Origin: Fodinibius salsisoli
Lineage (GTDB): Bacteria > Bacteroidota > Rhodothermia > Balneolales > Balneolaceae
Assembly (NCBI RefSeq): GCF_026229185.1
Contig: NZ_JAGGJA010000004.1
Location: 243,758-307,757 of the forward strand
Direction of reading: 5' to 3'
Length of the DNA stretch: 64,000 nucleotides
Each line of letters starts with the position of its first letter. The first letter of the stretch is position 1. This document shows, one piece after another, positions 8,549 through 18,003 of this stretch. Below the pieces are notes generated by a model that saw nothing but the letters and a program-made list of their open reading frames with translations, searched no databases and was not told the origin of the DNA. Made by a program: the position numbers and the translations under genes.

Positions 8549-10069
8549 ATGAGAAAAATTACCATTCCCCCCATTTTTATAGGTCTTTTCATATTTTTTG
8601 GGGTAGAATGTACAAGTGCCCAGTGGAGTTGGGACTGGCATATAGCGGGTGGTATGGTCATCGATGGAAGCGGGGAGGAGTCTTTTCGTGCAGATTTGTT
8701 GATTAGGGATGATTCTATAGCATATATTGGACAGGTAAATGCTGATACCATCGATGCCCGAGATTATGTCGATGCCTCAGGGAAGGTTATCTCACCTGGG
8801 TTTATTGACGTACATGCCCATGGAGATCCGCTGGAAGATCCACAGTTTCGGAATTTTTTGGGGATGGGAGTGACAACAATTGTGTTGGGCCAGGATGGCA
8901 GGTCTCCAAGTGTGGGATCGTTGGACAGCTGGTTCGCAAAAGTGGAGCAGCAGCAACTTGGTGTGAATATTGCTATGCTATCGGGGCATGGTAGTATACG
9001 AAGTCAGGTGGATGTAGGAAGACAAACCCCGACGGAAGGTGAACTTCGGAAAATGGAGCGATTGTTAGAATCGGACCTTAAAGAAGGGGCTTTGGGCATG
9101 AGCACGGGGCTCGAATATGTGCCGGGCATTTATTCTAAAAAGGAAGAACTGCTACGACTATCTGAAGTAGTAGGAAGGCATAACGGCTTGGTTATGAGCC
9201 ACATGCGAAGCGAAGATAATGCCGATGTCGAGAATTCCCTCGAGGAGCTGGCGGAACAGGGCCGGGTCGCCAATGTGCATGCCTCGCATTTGAAAGTGGT
9301 ATATGGCAAGGGAACTAAGAGGGCGGAAGAAATACTTGATTATTTAGAGCAGTTTCGGAATGAAGGAATAACAATTTCTGCCGACGTCTATCCTTATGCG
9401 GCCAGCTTTACCGGCATTGGCATTGTGTTTCCGGATTGGGCCAAAACGGAGACGGGGTGGCAAAATGCAATGCAAGAGCGCCCCAAGGTTCTTCGAGCTT
9501 ATTTGAAGAAGAAGGTGAATCAACGGAATGGCCCGGGAGCAATCTTGTTTGGGTCAGGCCAATATGCCGGTCAAACCTTGAAAGAAGCAGCTACGGGAGA
9601 ACAGAAAGATCCGGTGGATTTGTTGCTTGAAATGGGACCACAATCGGCATCGGCGGCTCATTTTGTGATGGATCAGGAGCTGCAGGATCGCATTGTGACC
9701 GGCCAAAAGGTTATGATCAGTTCCGATGGGAGCCCTACAATGCGCCATCCGCGGGGCTATGGGAGCTTTGCCAAGATTATCCGATACTATGTATTTGAAA
9801 AAGAATTGTTGAGCCTGGAAGAAGCTATTTACAAAATGAGTGGCCTGCCTGCTAAAACCATCGGGCTGAAGAAAAGAGGAATTCTTAAAGAAGGCAGCAA
9901 AGCCGATATGCTTATATTTGATCCGTCCAATATTCAGGATAGAGCTACATTCGAGCATCCCCATCGGCTGGCAAAAGGGTTTGATTGGATTATGATTAAC
10001 GGAAAATTAACCAAGAAGGATGGCGAGTTTAATAGCAACCGCTTTGGGAAAGTATTGAAAAAAGAATAA
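8549..10069 (+). CDS. exported N-acyl-D-amino-acid deacylase-like amidohydrolase
   Basis: The protein has 506 residues from the ATG at 8549; an in-frame TTG at 8537 is less likely. A hydrophobic signal peptide ends near TSAQ, so the enzyme is periplasmic. The urease-like amidohydrolase metal motif is present (DVHAHGD), followed by SHMRSED, SHLKVVYGKG, and the family hallmark near residue 395, SSDGSPTMRHPRGYG. A C-terminal segment KADMLIFDP closes the composite beta domain. Family members hydrolyse N-acyl-D-amino acids or related dipeptides in a zinc-dependent way. The divergent MFS transporter is a plausible partner. The exact substrate is inferred from family only. Confidence 0.85.
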   Translation: MRKITIPPIFIGLFIFFGVECTSAQWSWDWHIAGGMVIDGSGEESFRADLLIRDDSIAYIGQVNADTIDARDYVDASGKVISPGFIDVHAHGDPLEDPQFRNFLGMGVTTIVLGQDGRSPSVGSLDSWFAKVEQQQLGVNIAMLSGHGSIRSQVDVGRQTPTEGELRKMERLLESDLKEGALGMSTGLEYVPGIYSKKEELLRLSEVVGRHNGLVMSHMRSEDNADVENSLEELAEQGRVANVHASHLKVVYGKGTKRAEEILDYLEQFRNEGITISADVYPYAASFTGIGIVFPDWAKTETGWQNAMQERPKVLRAYLKKKVNQRNGPGAILFGSGQYAGQTLKEAATGEQKDPVDLLLEMGPQSASAAHFVMDQELQDRIVTGQKVMISSDGSPTMRHPRGYGSFAKIIRYYVFEKELLSLEEAIYKMSGLPAKTIGLKKRGILKEGSKADMLIFDPSNIQDRATFEHPHRLAKGFDWIMINGKLTKKDGEFNSNRFGKVLKKE

Positions 10070-10082
10070 GGATCGGTTACCG

Positions 10083-10241
10083 TCAACTAAAATGCATGAA
10101 AAGCCCTACGATAAGGCAAATAATCCCAGTGATCAGGCCTGCTTTGGTAGATATTACTCCCTGATGGCGGTCTTTCTTGTAATTATAGGCCGAAGATATG
10201 AGGGCACCGATGCCAATACCGATTAAAATGGCAGATATCAT
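10083..10241 (-). CDS. 52-residue two-TM microprotein
   Basis: The minus strand from the ATG at 10239-10241 to the TGA at 10083-10085 encodes 52 residues: a hydrophobic segment (MISAILIGIGIGALISSAY), a basic turn (NYKKDRHQG), and a second hydrophobic segment (GLITGIICLIVGLFM). This is a clean hairpin-like membrane topology. It fills a gap that would otherwise be empty. Its architecture resembles the second microprotein at 10645-10794. No family was recognised. Confidence 0.6.
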   Translation of the reverse strand: MISAILIGIGIGALISSAYNYKKDRHQGVISTKAGLITGIICLIVGLFMHFS

Positions 10242-10341
10242 AATTTTAATACGAGGTTAACGTTTAAAGTAACAGCGGATAATTTTTATTTAGCTCAAAA
10301 TATTATTACTTACTTATAAATGCTAATCCATCATAGCCACT

Positions 10342-10677
10342 ATGTTCCGGTCAATTTTCTTCACTCTGCTCGTATCGTCAATACCTGTTTCACTTCTCTG
10401 GGCACAAGATAAGAAGCAAGATATGATAGCTCCCAAAATATCCAAACCGATTTCAGACTACGGATTGATTTATCAAGAGCCTGTACAGAAAGCCTCCCCA
10501 GATTCGATGCCGATTCTGAATCCCCAAAAATACGATGCTAAAATTCGGTTATGGTCGCCTCCCTTTGAGTGGTTTAACAGTATGCCGGTGATTGGAGGCC
10601 CCGAGGAGAAGGAAGACTCACTGAATTACTGGTGGATTCCAGATTCAACCCAGAAAAAGAGAGATCAACACAAATAG
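10342..10677 (+). CDS. small exported protein of unknown function
   Basis: This 111-residue protein has a signal peptide (MFRSIFFTLLVSSIPVSLLWAQ, cleavage likely after WAQ). The mature part is hydrophilic and contains RLWSPPFEWFNSMPVIGG and a lysine-rich C-terminus. It has no domain I recognise. Its last 33 bases overlap, tail to tail, the end of a minus-strand microprotein gene (10645-10794). Confidence 0.6.
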   Translation: MFRSIFFTLLVSSIPVSLLWAQDKKQDMIAPKISKPISDYGLIYQEPVQKASPDSMPILNPQKYDAKIRLWSPPFEWFNSMPVIGGPEEKEDSLNYWWIPDSTQKKRDQHK

Positions 10678-10794
10678 TCCGCTTAAAGTAAATAGGAAGG
10701 ATGGGGGAATCCAGCTGGATTCTTTGCCATAAAATTTGGCAATGAGTCCGGATACAAAGGTTCCGAGGGCAAGTCCGAGTAAAAAAAACATCAT
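10645..10794 (-). CDS. 49-residue two-TM microprotein downstream of phosphotriesterase-like gene
   Basis: On the minus strand the ATG at 10792-10794 opens a 49-codon frame ending with TGA at 10645-10647. It has a first hydrophobic segment (MMFFLLGLALGTFVSGLIA), a polar turn (KFYGKESSW), and a second hydrophobic segment (FLFTLSGLFVLISLFLG). It starts 6 bases after the stop of the phosphotriesterase-like gene, so it is probably co-transcribed. Its 3' end overlaps the + strand gene at 10342-10677. Confidence 0.55.
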   Translation of the reverse strand: MMFFLLGLALGTFVSGLIAKFYGKESSWIPPSFLFTLSGLFVLISLFLG

Positions 10795-10800
10795 AGTTAA

Positions 10801-11859
10801 TTAGAAAGTACGTTTTTTGATGGTAAATGCCTTAGCAGGATTTTCAATGAGCACCTGATTAATTTCATCTGGGCTAAAGCCTCCTGTTTTTAGCATGGGA
10901 ACAAAGGCATTGAACAGGGGATCAAGCGGTCGTTTAGCCGTTCCTTCCGGAGGATAAGTACTGCCATCATGAGAGAGTAATATATGATCCAAGAGCTTTT
11001 CTTCCTTGAAAGTTTTTACCATTTCAAAATGATGGAGCAGGCTGCTTTCTGATTCTCGTTTCCCGTTTAGGAAGTTAGGCGAGCGTAGTCCATCGAGAGA
11101 AATCCAGGCGCCACGTTTGGCAGCTTCAACAAGATCCTGAACCTGCTCAGTATTTTGCGCATGAACCCAAACCCAGGCCTCAGGACGGACGCCTTCTTCT
11201 TCTAAAATAGCAAGCTGTTCATTGGCAGCGGTGGTGTTTCCCGAGGTATGGATCTGCAGCAATAAACCGGTCTCGAGATGGGTATAAGCGGCCGCGCGAA
11301 TCAGCTTGGCATCAATTTCGGAAAGAGATCCACCGTCAACGCCACTTTTCAAGAATCCCGGCCGAATATCGGTCCCCTGAATACCATCTTCAAACTCTGA
11401 TATCCATCGTCGGGCAAGCTGTTCGGCTGATTCTCGGTACGCATAATCAGGCACATAGTCGTCATTGGCTGCTCCATAAATGCCAGTATTCGTCAGGATC
11501 TGGATATCTGATTGCTCTGCAATTTGATTGAGCAAGCGGACATTCCGTCCCAGGTAAGCAGCGCTGCAGTCTACAATGGTATCACAATCCAGCGATTTGA
11601 TATATTTTAGATAAGGAACAACTTCATTGAGGGCATGTGAATCGTCATATTCGGCCGGTTCCTGCGCAGTGGTACCAAATATGGAAAGGATATGTTCATG
11701 CACCAGCGTCGATCCCATTGCAGAGGGCGAAATTGTTCCTCCTGTGGTAATAATCATCCCTTGATCCTGTTCAATGGCCCGGCCCATGCTGGAATAAAAG
11801 CCAGTTGCCATGAGAAAGGTAGAGGCCGAAACTTTTTGAATGAACTCCTTCCTTTGCAT
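10801..11859 (-). CDS. phosphotriesterase-family metal hydrolase (lactonase-like), exported
   Basis: The protein has 352 residues. All metal ligands of the phosphotriesterase family can be seen: H54-E-H56, K171 (FLKSG, the carboxylated lysine), H204 (QIHTSG), H233 (WVHAQN) and D298 (LSHDGS). The fold is a TIM barrel holding two metal ions. Natural members are often lactonases or act on phosphorylated or acylated sugars. The N-terminal 20-30 residues look like a secretion signal (STFLMATGFYSSMGRA). The stop is followed after 6 bases by a membrane microprotein gene. Confidence 0.85.
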   Translation of the reverse strand: MQRKEFIQKVSASTFLMATGFYSSMGRAIEQDQGMIITTGGTISPSAMGSTLVHEHILSIFGTTAQEPAEYDDSHALNEVVPYLKYIKSLDCDTIVDCSAAYLGRNVRLLNQIAEQSDIQILTNTGIYGAANDDYVPDYAYRESAEQLARRWISEFEDGIQGTDIRPGFLKSGVDGGSLSEIDAKLIRAAAYTHLETGLLLQIHTSGNTTAANEQLAILEEEGVRPEAWVWVHAQNTEQVQDLVEAAKRGAWISLDGLRSPNFLNGKRESESSLLHHFEMVKTFKEEKLLDHILLSHDGSTYPPEGTAKRPLDPLFNAFVPMLKTGGFSPDEINQVLIENPAKAFTIKKRTF

Positions 11860-12066
11860 AACTGTAGCATTAGGTTGATTTGTGCTAAATTAACCTATAA
11901 TAAAAATAGTAAAGGAGGAAATGAATTAAACTTCCAATTTATTCATCTGGCCGTAAAGCAAGGGGGATCTTTTTGAGCTGTCAAAGGGCTTAGTTCCCAG
12001 ATGGAAGGGCAGCACTATTTGGGAGTATAAATCCCCCAAAACCCTATTAGGGAAGGTGGATTTTTA

Positions 12067-12648
12067 TTAATTGTTTTTAACAGCAATTAAAATCCCGGTT
12101 GAACAGTCCAGTTTTGAGATGGTCAGATTATTTTGTTTTTCTAAGTAGGTGATCAAGTTAGCGACATTTTTGGAGTGTCCATCCGGCCAGTTAGGTTGAG
12201 GTAACATATCATCAATAATATAGAACCCACCTGTATGTAATAAACCCAAGGTGATATCGATCTGGCTGTATTTACCTGGCCACGCATCTGCAAAAATGAT
12301 ATCAAAAGACTCACCAGTATAATTTTCCAGCCACATGGCGGCATCCTCACATAAGATGGATATTCTTTCATCGTCTCCAAGGTGCTTTTGAGCAATTTTA
12401 ACAAGCTCAGGATTTTTGTCGATGGAAGTTAATTGAGAATCATCATCCATACCGTTAAGAATCCAGGAGGCAGATAACCCTGTACCGGTACCAAGTTCTA
12501 AGATATTGGAAGCGGGTTTGGATGCGGTAAGTGTTTGCAGCAAACTCCCGATAAATAGATCAGATGGCATGGAGAATCCGACTTCTTCGGATTCCGCTTT
12601 TATTGCAGAATATGTGTCGGGTACGGTTGGGGAAGATGCACTTTTCAT
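12067..12648 (-). CDS. class I SAM-dependent O-methyltransferase
   Basis: This 193-residue protein is in the size range of compact O-methyltransferases of the COMT/caffeoyl-CoA type. Motif I is LELGTGTGLS (about 52-61). It is followed by the acidic residue after strand 2 (TSIDKNPE), DIIFADAWPGKY as the motif IV region, and GGFYIIDDMLPQ. The start is the ATG at 12648, 15 bases after the stop of the upstream lipoprotein gene, so the two form an operon. The acceptor substrate is unknown. Confidence 0.8.
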   Translation of the reverse strand: MKSASSPTVPDTYSAIKAESEEVGFSMPSDLFIGSLLQTLTASKPASNILELGTGTGLSASWILNGMDDDSQLTSIDKNPELVKIAQKHLGDDERISILCEDAAMWLENYTGESFDIIFADAWPGKYSQIDITLGLLHTGGFYIIDDMLPQPNWPDGHSKNVANLITYLEKQNNLTISKLDCSTGILIAVKNN

Positions 12649-12663
12649 ATTTAAATAGCTATA

Positions 12664-13140
12664 TCAATCCTCAACATTTTGCTTGTCTTCTAACACAAGA
12701 GTGGGTTCCACCGATCTCAACTTCGTAGATGAAAAGGAGTCAATTATATTCGCCTCAGAATAAACTGTATCAACAACTGTAAGCGCTAAGCCAAAGATAT
12801 GTGGATTGATGGTTTCAGCAGAATCACGCAAGAAATCCTCGATTTTTTGATATTCTGCATCAAATAATTCGTCATTTTCCAGAACTTTGGATAAGGAGGG
12901 GGAGTCAGTAATTTGAACTACAGCGCAATCAAAACTATCAGGCCAAGCTTCATTCGTTGTCTGATTTTTTCTTCTTTCAAAGGTTACGCTCACATGCTCG
13001 GTATCATAAAGCTCCGAAAAATGGTTTTCAAAATCATTCATCTTCACTTGTTCTACTTTTGCATCAGAGCAACCAAAAATGATTAGACAGAAAGGTATTA
13101 TGATCAAAATATTTAGCGTTGTCCCTTGGAACCCCAACAT
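12664..13140 (-). CDS. hypothetical lipoprotein
   Basis: This 158-residue protein has a hydrophobic N-terminus ending in the lipobox IIFGC near residue 24. The mature part is acidic and shows no motif I recognise. It is the first gene of a two-gene leftward operon with the methyltransferase. The upstream region to 13762 contains no other gene. Confidence 0.6.
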   Translation of the reverse strand: MLGFQGTTLNILIIIPFCLIIFGCSDAKVEQVKMNDFENHFSELYDTEHVSVTFERRKNQTTNEAWPDSFDCAVVQITDSPSLSKVLENDELFDAEYQKIEDFLRDSAETINPHIFGLALTVVDTVYSEANIIDSFSSTKLRSVEPTLVLEDKQNVED

Positions 13141-13437
13141 AAGAATTATTTCTTTTTGAAAGTTATTATTTGAACTCCCTTACGAATAGATAAAGCTTAT
13201 GTTTCGTAATTAACGGAATTTGATGAGTAAAGCAATATTTAGGTTTGCCCATATTATTCAAAGGAAAAGTTCATACTAAGAGTGTGAAAGACCCAAGTTT
13301 GGTTTTATCATGAGTGGGAATACACCTGAGTCGAGTGGTAAATATCACTTGGAGATGGCAGGTGCTATAAAGTCTGCATTTAATCAGTATAATAACTGAG
13401 TTTTTTGAGGCTGAAACAGCAGTTCAATCTCCCTTAA

Positions 13438-13552
13438 TCCCTCTTCTCCAAAGCCTGTCCCGATAACTTTCGGAGAGGGACTTTAAGTCTATTGCTTGGA
13501 TAGTAATTTTGGTATGATTCTGAATCAAAGTGTTCCTCCTTGGCGAAGGAGG
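13438..13552. repeat. palindromic intergenic element, possible dispersed repeat
   Basis: Two hairpins lie close together. The first is TCCCTCT (13438-13444) / AGAGGGA (13474-13480), with further partial pairing inside. The second is CCTCCTT (13535-13541) / AAGGAGG (13546-13552) with a 4-base loop. This C/T-rich composition differs from the surrounding AT-rich sequence, like REP/BIME-type elements. Only one copy is in the window, so calling it a repeat is a guess. Confidence 0.35.
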
Positions 13553-13703
13553 ACAGGAGGATTGGCAGGTATCATTTTTTAACTACTACCCAGCCGGTCG
13601 GAGCAGTACCGATTGAATTCGTGGGTCAGGCTCCCGCTTAGATGGTGTTGAAGCTTCGGGAGTAGAATTCCTCACAGCCTTAAAAGATTCTTAAATATAA
13701 AAA

Positions 13704-13729
13704 GGGTGATATCTCTGAAGATATCACCC
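13704..13729 (-). terminator. sucD terminator
   Basis: An 11-bp perfect stem, 13704-13714 with 13719-13729 (GGGTGATATCT / AGATATCACCC), has a CTGA loop. The A-run to its left gives a U-tract on the minus strand, directly downstream of sucD. Confidence 0.85.
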
Positions 13730-13762
13730 ATGAAAATCAAGAATAAGAATATAGCTCAGAAG

Positions 13763-14638
13763 TTAAGCCGTTTCTAACAGCTCTTTAAGCGTAATGCCAA
13801 TTTCAGCAGGACTGTCAACAACAGCTACACCGGCATCGCGCAGTGCTTGTTTCTTGGCGTCAGCACCGCCTTCACCGCCCGAGATAATCGCTCCGGCATG
13901 GCCCATCCGTCGTCCGGGAGGGGCTGTGCTACCGGCAATAAAGGCGACAACGGGCTTATCAATATTTTCTTCGATATAAGCGGCAGCTTCTTCTTCGGCT
14001 GTCCCGCCAATTTCACCGATCAGGACAATAGCTTCAGTATCGTCATCCTGTTCAAAAAGCTTAACTGCATCAGTGTGCGTCGTTCCAATGACCGGATCGC
14101 CGCCAATACCAATGGCCGTACTTTGGCCAAGGCCTGCTTTCGTCAGTTGGTCTACTGCTTCATAGGTAAGCGTACCAGAACGGGAAATAAGTCCGACATT
14201 GCCGGGTGTAAAAATACTACCGGGCATAATACCAATTTTAGCCTCGCCAGGGGTAATCACGCCGGGACAGTTAGGTCCGATGAGCGTAGCGCCGTGACTT
14301 TCTACAATTTCTTTGGCGGGAATCATATCCTTAACCGGAATGCCTTCGGTAATACAAATGATGACTTCAATACCTGCAAAGGCAGCTTCCGAGATTGCAT
14401 CTCCTGCAAAAGCCGGAGGTACAAAAATGACGGATGTGTTTGCATCTTCTTTTTCGACGGCATCTGCTACAGTATTGTAAACCGGAAGATCTAAGTGGGT
14501 TTGTCCACCTTTTCCAGGGGTAACACCGGCTACTACATTAGTGCCATATTCAATCATCTGTTTCGCATGGAAACTTCCTTCGCTTCCCGTTATTCCTTGT
14601 ACTACTAATCGAGTGTCGTTACCAACAAGTACGCTCAT
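13763..14638 (-). CDS. sucD: succinyl-CoA synthetase alpha subunit
   Basis: This 291-residue protein has the usual length for SucD. The N-terminal CoA-binding Rossmann fold includes GITGSEG; ligase-CoA motifs follow ([10 protein letters not shown], then SRSGTLTYE), and the phosphorylated histidine is H247 in [10 protein letters not shown]. It makes succinate and GTP/ATP from succinyl-CoA together with SucC, whose gene is not adjacent. It appears monocistronic, with its own terminator. Confidence 0.95.
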   Translation of the reverse strand: MSVLVGNDTRLVVQGITGSEGSFHAKQMIEYGTNVVAGVTPGKGGQTHLDLPVYNTVADAVEKEDANTSVIFVPPAFAGDAISEAAFAGIEVIICITEGIPVKDMIPAKEIVESHGATLIGPNCPGVITPGEAKIGIMPGSIFTPGNVGLISRSGTLTYEAVDQLTKAGLGQSTAIGIGGDPVIGTTHTDAVKLFEQDDDTEAIVLIGEIGGTAEEEAAAYIEENIDKPVVAFIAGSTAPPGRRMGHAGAIISGGEGGADAKKQALRDAGVAVVDSPAEIGITLKELLETA

Positions 14639-14808
14639 GAACTTTGTCTATTAAATTAAACGGTTTCGTTGAGTCGGACGGAATATACCCACAACATCAT
14701 GAATTGGCAAAGGGCGATCACAGATTAAACTGATTTATTTAGTTAAGCAGAATTTCTGCTTAAGAAAAGGGCAATAAAAATGGTATCTGAAGCCACATAA
14801 TCTAATCA

Positions 14809-14862
14809 ACCGCTCTAAAGCCGACTGCTTGAAAGCAGTTATGCTAATTTATACAAAGCGGT
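14809..14862. other. nested hairpin after PBP gene
   Basis: An outer stem pairs ACCGCT (14809-14814) with AGCGGT (14857-14862), and an inner stem pairs ACTGCTT (14824-14830) with AAGCAGT (14833-14839). It directly follows the stop of the leftward PBP gene and may protect or end that transcript. There is no clear U-tract. Confidence 0.4.
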
Positions 14863-14867
14863 CCAAG

Positions 14868-17201
14868 TTACCAGTCAATGCGCCCCGTACCGGTGTTATT
14901 GCCATTATTTTGCTCAGTTCTCTCACGGGGCATAACAAATCCGGGTGGGGGATCAAAAGGATCGTATGCCCAGGGCGCTTCCGGATCGGCACTGGCTAAG
15001 TTCATGAAGCGACCAACCATTGGCAGAGCGGTACGAGCTCCCTGACCAGTGCTACTCGTAACAGGGAAGCGAACCCTTCGGTCGGCCCCACCAACCCAGG
15101 CTCCCATGACAATGTGGGGCGTCATGCCCATAAACCAGGTATCGGCTGCATTTTGTGTAGTGCCCGTTTTTCCGGCCATATCTTGTTTAATGTTGTACCG
15201 GCTTTGCAGACGCACACCTGTTCCATAGTAGCCTTCCCCACCCCGGATGATGCCTCGTAACATGTCTATCATAATGTAGGCGGTCTCCGGACTAATAACC
15301 TCTTGTCGGTGCTCCGAATTATATTCCTTGATTACGTTGCCGGCCTTATCTTCAATTCGGGTAATAGCCAGCGGTTCTATATGAACGCCCTGGTTGGCAA
15401 AAGTGGTGTAAGCACTGGTAAGCTCGAGAAGAGAAACATCAGCGGTACCCAAGGCAAGGGAGGGATAGGGCTCTACGCCATCCAAGTTGATACCCATATT
15501 TTCGGCCATTTGTTTAATTTTTCGGCCGGCCGGCATCAAATCTTCAACACTTTTAGTATTGGGAGCTCCTGCAATTTCGGGGAGCAGGCCAACCGTCACA
15601 TTATTTAAACTGCGGGCAAGGCCTTCTCGGAGAGTTACCATATTGCCACTGGATGCTCCATAGTTGCTTACGTTCCAAGTATTTCCATTTTTTTGGCGGA
15701 AGGTTTGGGGCGTATCGGACAGCTTATAATAAGGCTTATAGCCGTTATCAATAGCTACTGTATAGGCAAAAGGCTTAAAGGTAGAGCCGGCCTGTCGCTT
15801 CGCCTGGTAGACATGATCAAACTGTACATTTCCGTAGTTTGATCCACCGATCCAGCATAGTATATGTCCATTAGTAGGATCGATGCCTACAAATCCTGCT
15901 TCCAGTCTGGTGCGAGCTCGTTTCACGGAATCTACAAAGGCCTCGTCTTGCATCAGTTTTTCCATTACGACCGATCGTTGGTCGGTATCATATTTGGAAA
16001 ATCCATTCTTATACCGATCGGTTTCTTCAATGAAACTTGGTAAAAATTGTGGATAACGATTCCAAAGCCGATCCATATAATCACCGCTCGAAGAAGTCCA
16101 TTCATCCACAAATACCTTTTGGAGCGAATCGAGCTTTGTTTCAACCGCCTGTTGGGCATATTTCTGCAAACGCGAGTCGATGGTCGTATAAATGGTGAGT
16201 CCATCGGTGTTTAAGTTATAGTTATTTTCTTCGGCCCAGCCTTCTATCTGCTGGCGTACATACTGACCGAAGTATTTGCTTTCGCGCCTGGTTTTTGATG
16301 GTGGATGATAATTCAGTGCTAATGAGTCTTGCTGCAGTTTAGTATAGGCCTTATCGCCAATGAACCCTCGCTTGTTAAGCTGCATCAGGATGGTATTACG
16401 TCGTCCCATTGCCAGCTCAGGGTTGAGGCGAGGATTATATCGGTAAACAGCCTGTAAAGAGCCAATAAGGGTGGCCGCTTCTTGCACGGTTAGTTCGCGG
16501 GCCTCTTTGCCATAATGGGTGCGGGCCGCAGACTGAATGCCAAAAGCACTGTTGGGAAATTCTACCGTATTGAGATACATCTCAATAATCTCGCGCTTGG
16601 TGTAGTTATTTTCAATTTCTACGGCCGTAATTATTTCACGAAATTTACGGATGAGCGAGAAATCCCTGCCTATTCTTTTATATAGATTTCGAGCCAACTG
16701 TTGAGAAATAGTAGAAGCTCCACGAACATCGCCGGTGGTGACCATCTGGAAGACTGCTGCGAAAATACCCTGAATATCAACACCCCAGTGGTTATAGAAG
16801 CGGTGGTCTTCGGTAGCAATTAACGCGTTTATAACGTGGGGAGAAATCTCTTCGTAAGAAACATAGGTCCTGTTTTCGGTGTAGAATCGATCAAGCACTA
16901 CACCGTCGCGGCTTTTAACCTGCGAGGCAATCGCTGTTTTTGGATTTTCGAGATCTTCGATGGAGGGTAGCCCTGATAACAGATAAATCAAGAATCCAGT
17001 ACAGGCAATAATGAATACTCCACCTATAATGCCTGCCCATTTAAAAGGGGATTGATTCTTCATATTCCAGCCGGAGAAGAACCCCCCGCCCGAAATATGT
17101 TCCTTATTATCATCATCGCTTTCATTTTGGGCTTTCTTACGGCGATATTCCGGATCGTTAAAGTATCGATCCATTTCATTATCAAAATCTGAGTTACTCA
17201 T
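14868..17201 (-). CDS. class A penicillin-binding protein (PBP1a-type, bifunctional)
   Basis: The protein has 777 residues. A cytoplasmic N-tail and a single TM (about 55-75) precede a GT51 glycosyltransferase domain with catalytic E131 (ATEDHRFYNHWG), STISQQLARN and the family motif RKFREI. The transpeptidase domain has S473-T-F-K476, S531-L-N533 and K678-T-G680. It polymerises and cross-links peptidoglycan in the periplasm. Its first 8 bases overlap the end of the LpxH gene, so it is translationally coupled in an envelope operon with the polyprenyl synthase. Confidence 0.95.
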   Translation of the reverse strand: MSNSDFDNEMDRYFNDPEYRRKKAQNESDDDNKEHISGGGFFSGWNMKNQSPFKWAGIIGGVFIIACTGFLIYLLSGLPSIEDLENPKTAIASQVKSRDGVVLDRFYTENRTYVSYEEISPHVINALIATEDHRFYNHWGVDIQGIFAAVFQMVTTGDVRGASTISQQLARNLYKRIGRDFSLIRKFREIITAVEIENNYTKREIIEMYLNTVEFPNSAFGIQSAARTHYGKEARELTVQEAATLIGSLQAVYRYNPRLNPELAMGRRNTILMQLNKRGFIGDKAYTKLQQDSLALNYHPPSKTRRESKYFGQYVRQQIEGWAEENNYNLNTDGLTIYTTIDSRLQKYAQQAVETKLDSLQKVFVDEWTSSSGDYMDRLWNRYPQFLPSFIEETDRYKNGFSKYDTDQRSVVMEKLMQDEAFVDSVKRARTRLEAGFVGIDPTNGHILCWIGGSNYGNVQFDHVYQAKRQAGSTFKPFAYTVAIDNGYKPYYKLSDTPQTFRQKNGNTWNVSNYGASSGNMVTLREGLARSLNNVTVGLLPEIAGAPNTKSVEDLMPAGRKIKQMAENMGINLDGVEPYPSLALGTADVSLLELTSAYTTFANQGVHIEPLAITRIEDKAGNVIKEYNSEHRQEVISPETAYIMIDMLRGIIRGGEGYYGTGVRLQSRYNIKQDMAGKTGTTQNAADTWFMGMTPHIVMGAWVGGADRRVRFPVTSSTGQGARTALPMVGRFMNLASADPEAPWAYDPFDPPPGFVMPRERTEQNNGNNTGTGRIDW

Positions 17202-17988
17202 CTATTGTTTTTGCTGAGTCAATTGGTTGTAGAGACTGTGTTTCCGGCTCCCAGAAAACGAGCGAAACAGACGCATTATTGTAAAATGCCATGGTACGAT
17301 GCTCGTAGAAGGTACCTAAATTTATATAGCTTCCGAAGGAAAAATGTTCCTGCCGGGGAATGTGATCATGCCCGAAAATGATGTAATCACATTTAGATTC
17401 TCGTAATTGTTGTTCAGCCCATTCATTAAGTAGGGCTGGATCTTCTTGCTGATCATCAAGCCAACGGTTGAAGCGTGAAAAGTATTTCATGATTGAAAGG
17501 CCGGTAGCAGGCGAGAATAACGATTGATAGCCGTTGACAAAAGATGGATGGCGGATGATACGGTGCAAAAGAGGCCGCGATAACTTCAAGTCTGGATCGC
17601 TGAGCCCATCCCCATGTAAAAGAAATGCTTTTTTATCACCAAGGCTAGCCGTTTTAAATTCCGGTTCTACTATAAAACCCCGGTCAGCGAGGTGGCCACG
17701 CGTCCAGTTATCATGGTTGCCGGTAATATAAAGGGTAGGTCCCAGATGTTGATTGTATTCTTCAAAGCGGTCTAACAATTTTTTGCCGAGTTGAGGCACC
17801 TGCTCTGGAAACTCCATCCAGTAATCGAAAAGGTCGCCTAACACAGCCAGCTGAATTTTTTCCCGCTGACAAAAACTGATGAGTTGAACCAGCTCTGATT
17901 CAATTCGTGTATTTTCATCTTTAGAGAATCCTCCCAAATGGGCATCGGAAACAAACAGCAGGGGGGGAGATAGGTTTAGCTGATCCAT
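17194..17988 (-). CDS. lpxH: UDP-2,3-diacylglucosamine diphosphatase (LpxH-like)
   Basis: This 264-residue calcineurin-type metallophosphatase shows all five motifs: SDAHLGG (14-20), GDLFDYW (51-57), GNHDNW (90-95), HGDGLS near 125, and FGHDHIP near 205. The DYW after the second motif is typical of LpxH-like enzymes of Bacteroidota. It hydrolyses UDP-diacylglucosamine to lipid X in lipid A synthesis. It sits between a polyprenyl synthase and a PBP gene, consistent with envelope assembly. Confidence 0.85.
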   Translation of the reverse strand: MDQLNLSPPLLFVSDAHLGGFSKDENTRIESELVQLISFCQREKIQLAVLGDLFDYWMEFPEQVPQLGKKLLDRFEEYNQHLGPTLYITGNHDNWTRGHLADRGFIVEPEFKTASLGDKKAFLLHGDGLSDPDLKLSRPLLHRIIRHPSFVNGYQSLFSPATGLSIMKYFSRFNRWLDDQQEDPALLNEWAEQQLRESKCDYIIFGHDHIPRQEHFSFGSYINLGTFYEHRTMAFYNNASVSLVFWEPETQSLQPIDSAKTIDE

Positions 17989-18003
17989 CCTTAAAGGAGA
18001 AGA

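Larger units (their letters stand above)
13141..13762. other. 620-base intergenic region
   Basis: There is no credible coding frame. The left part is AT-rich and should carry the promoter for the leftward lipoprotein gene. The middle holds a hairpin-forming, C/T-rich element (13438-13552, listed separately). The right end holds the sucD terminator. Confidence 0.5.

Noticed and set aside
11930..11945. AAGGAGG-like site near 11912 followed by ATG on the plus strand
   Set aside because: The ATG is followed after one codon by a stop; no gene.
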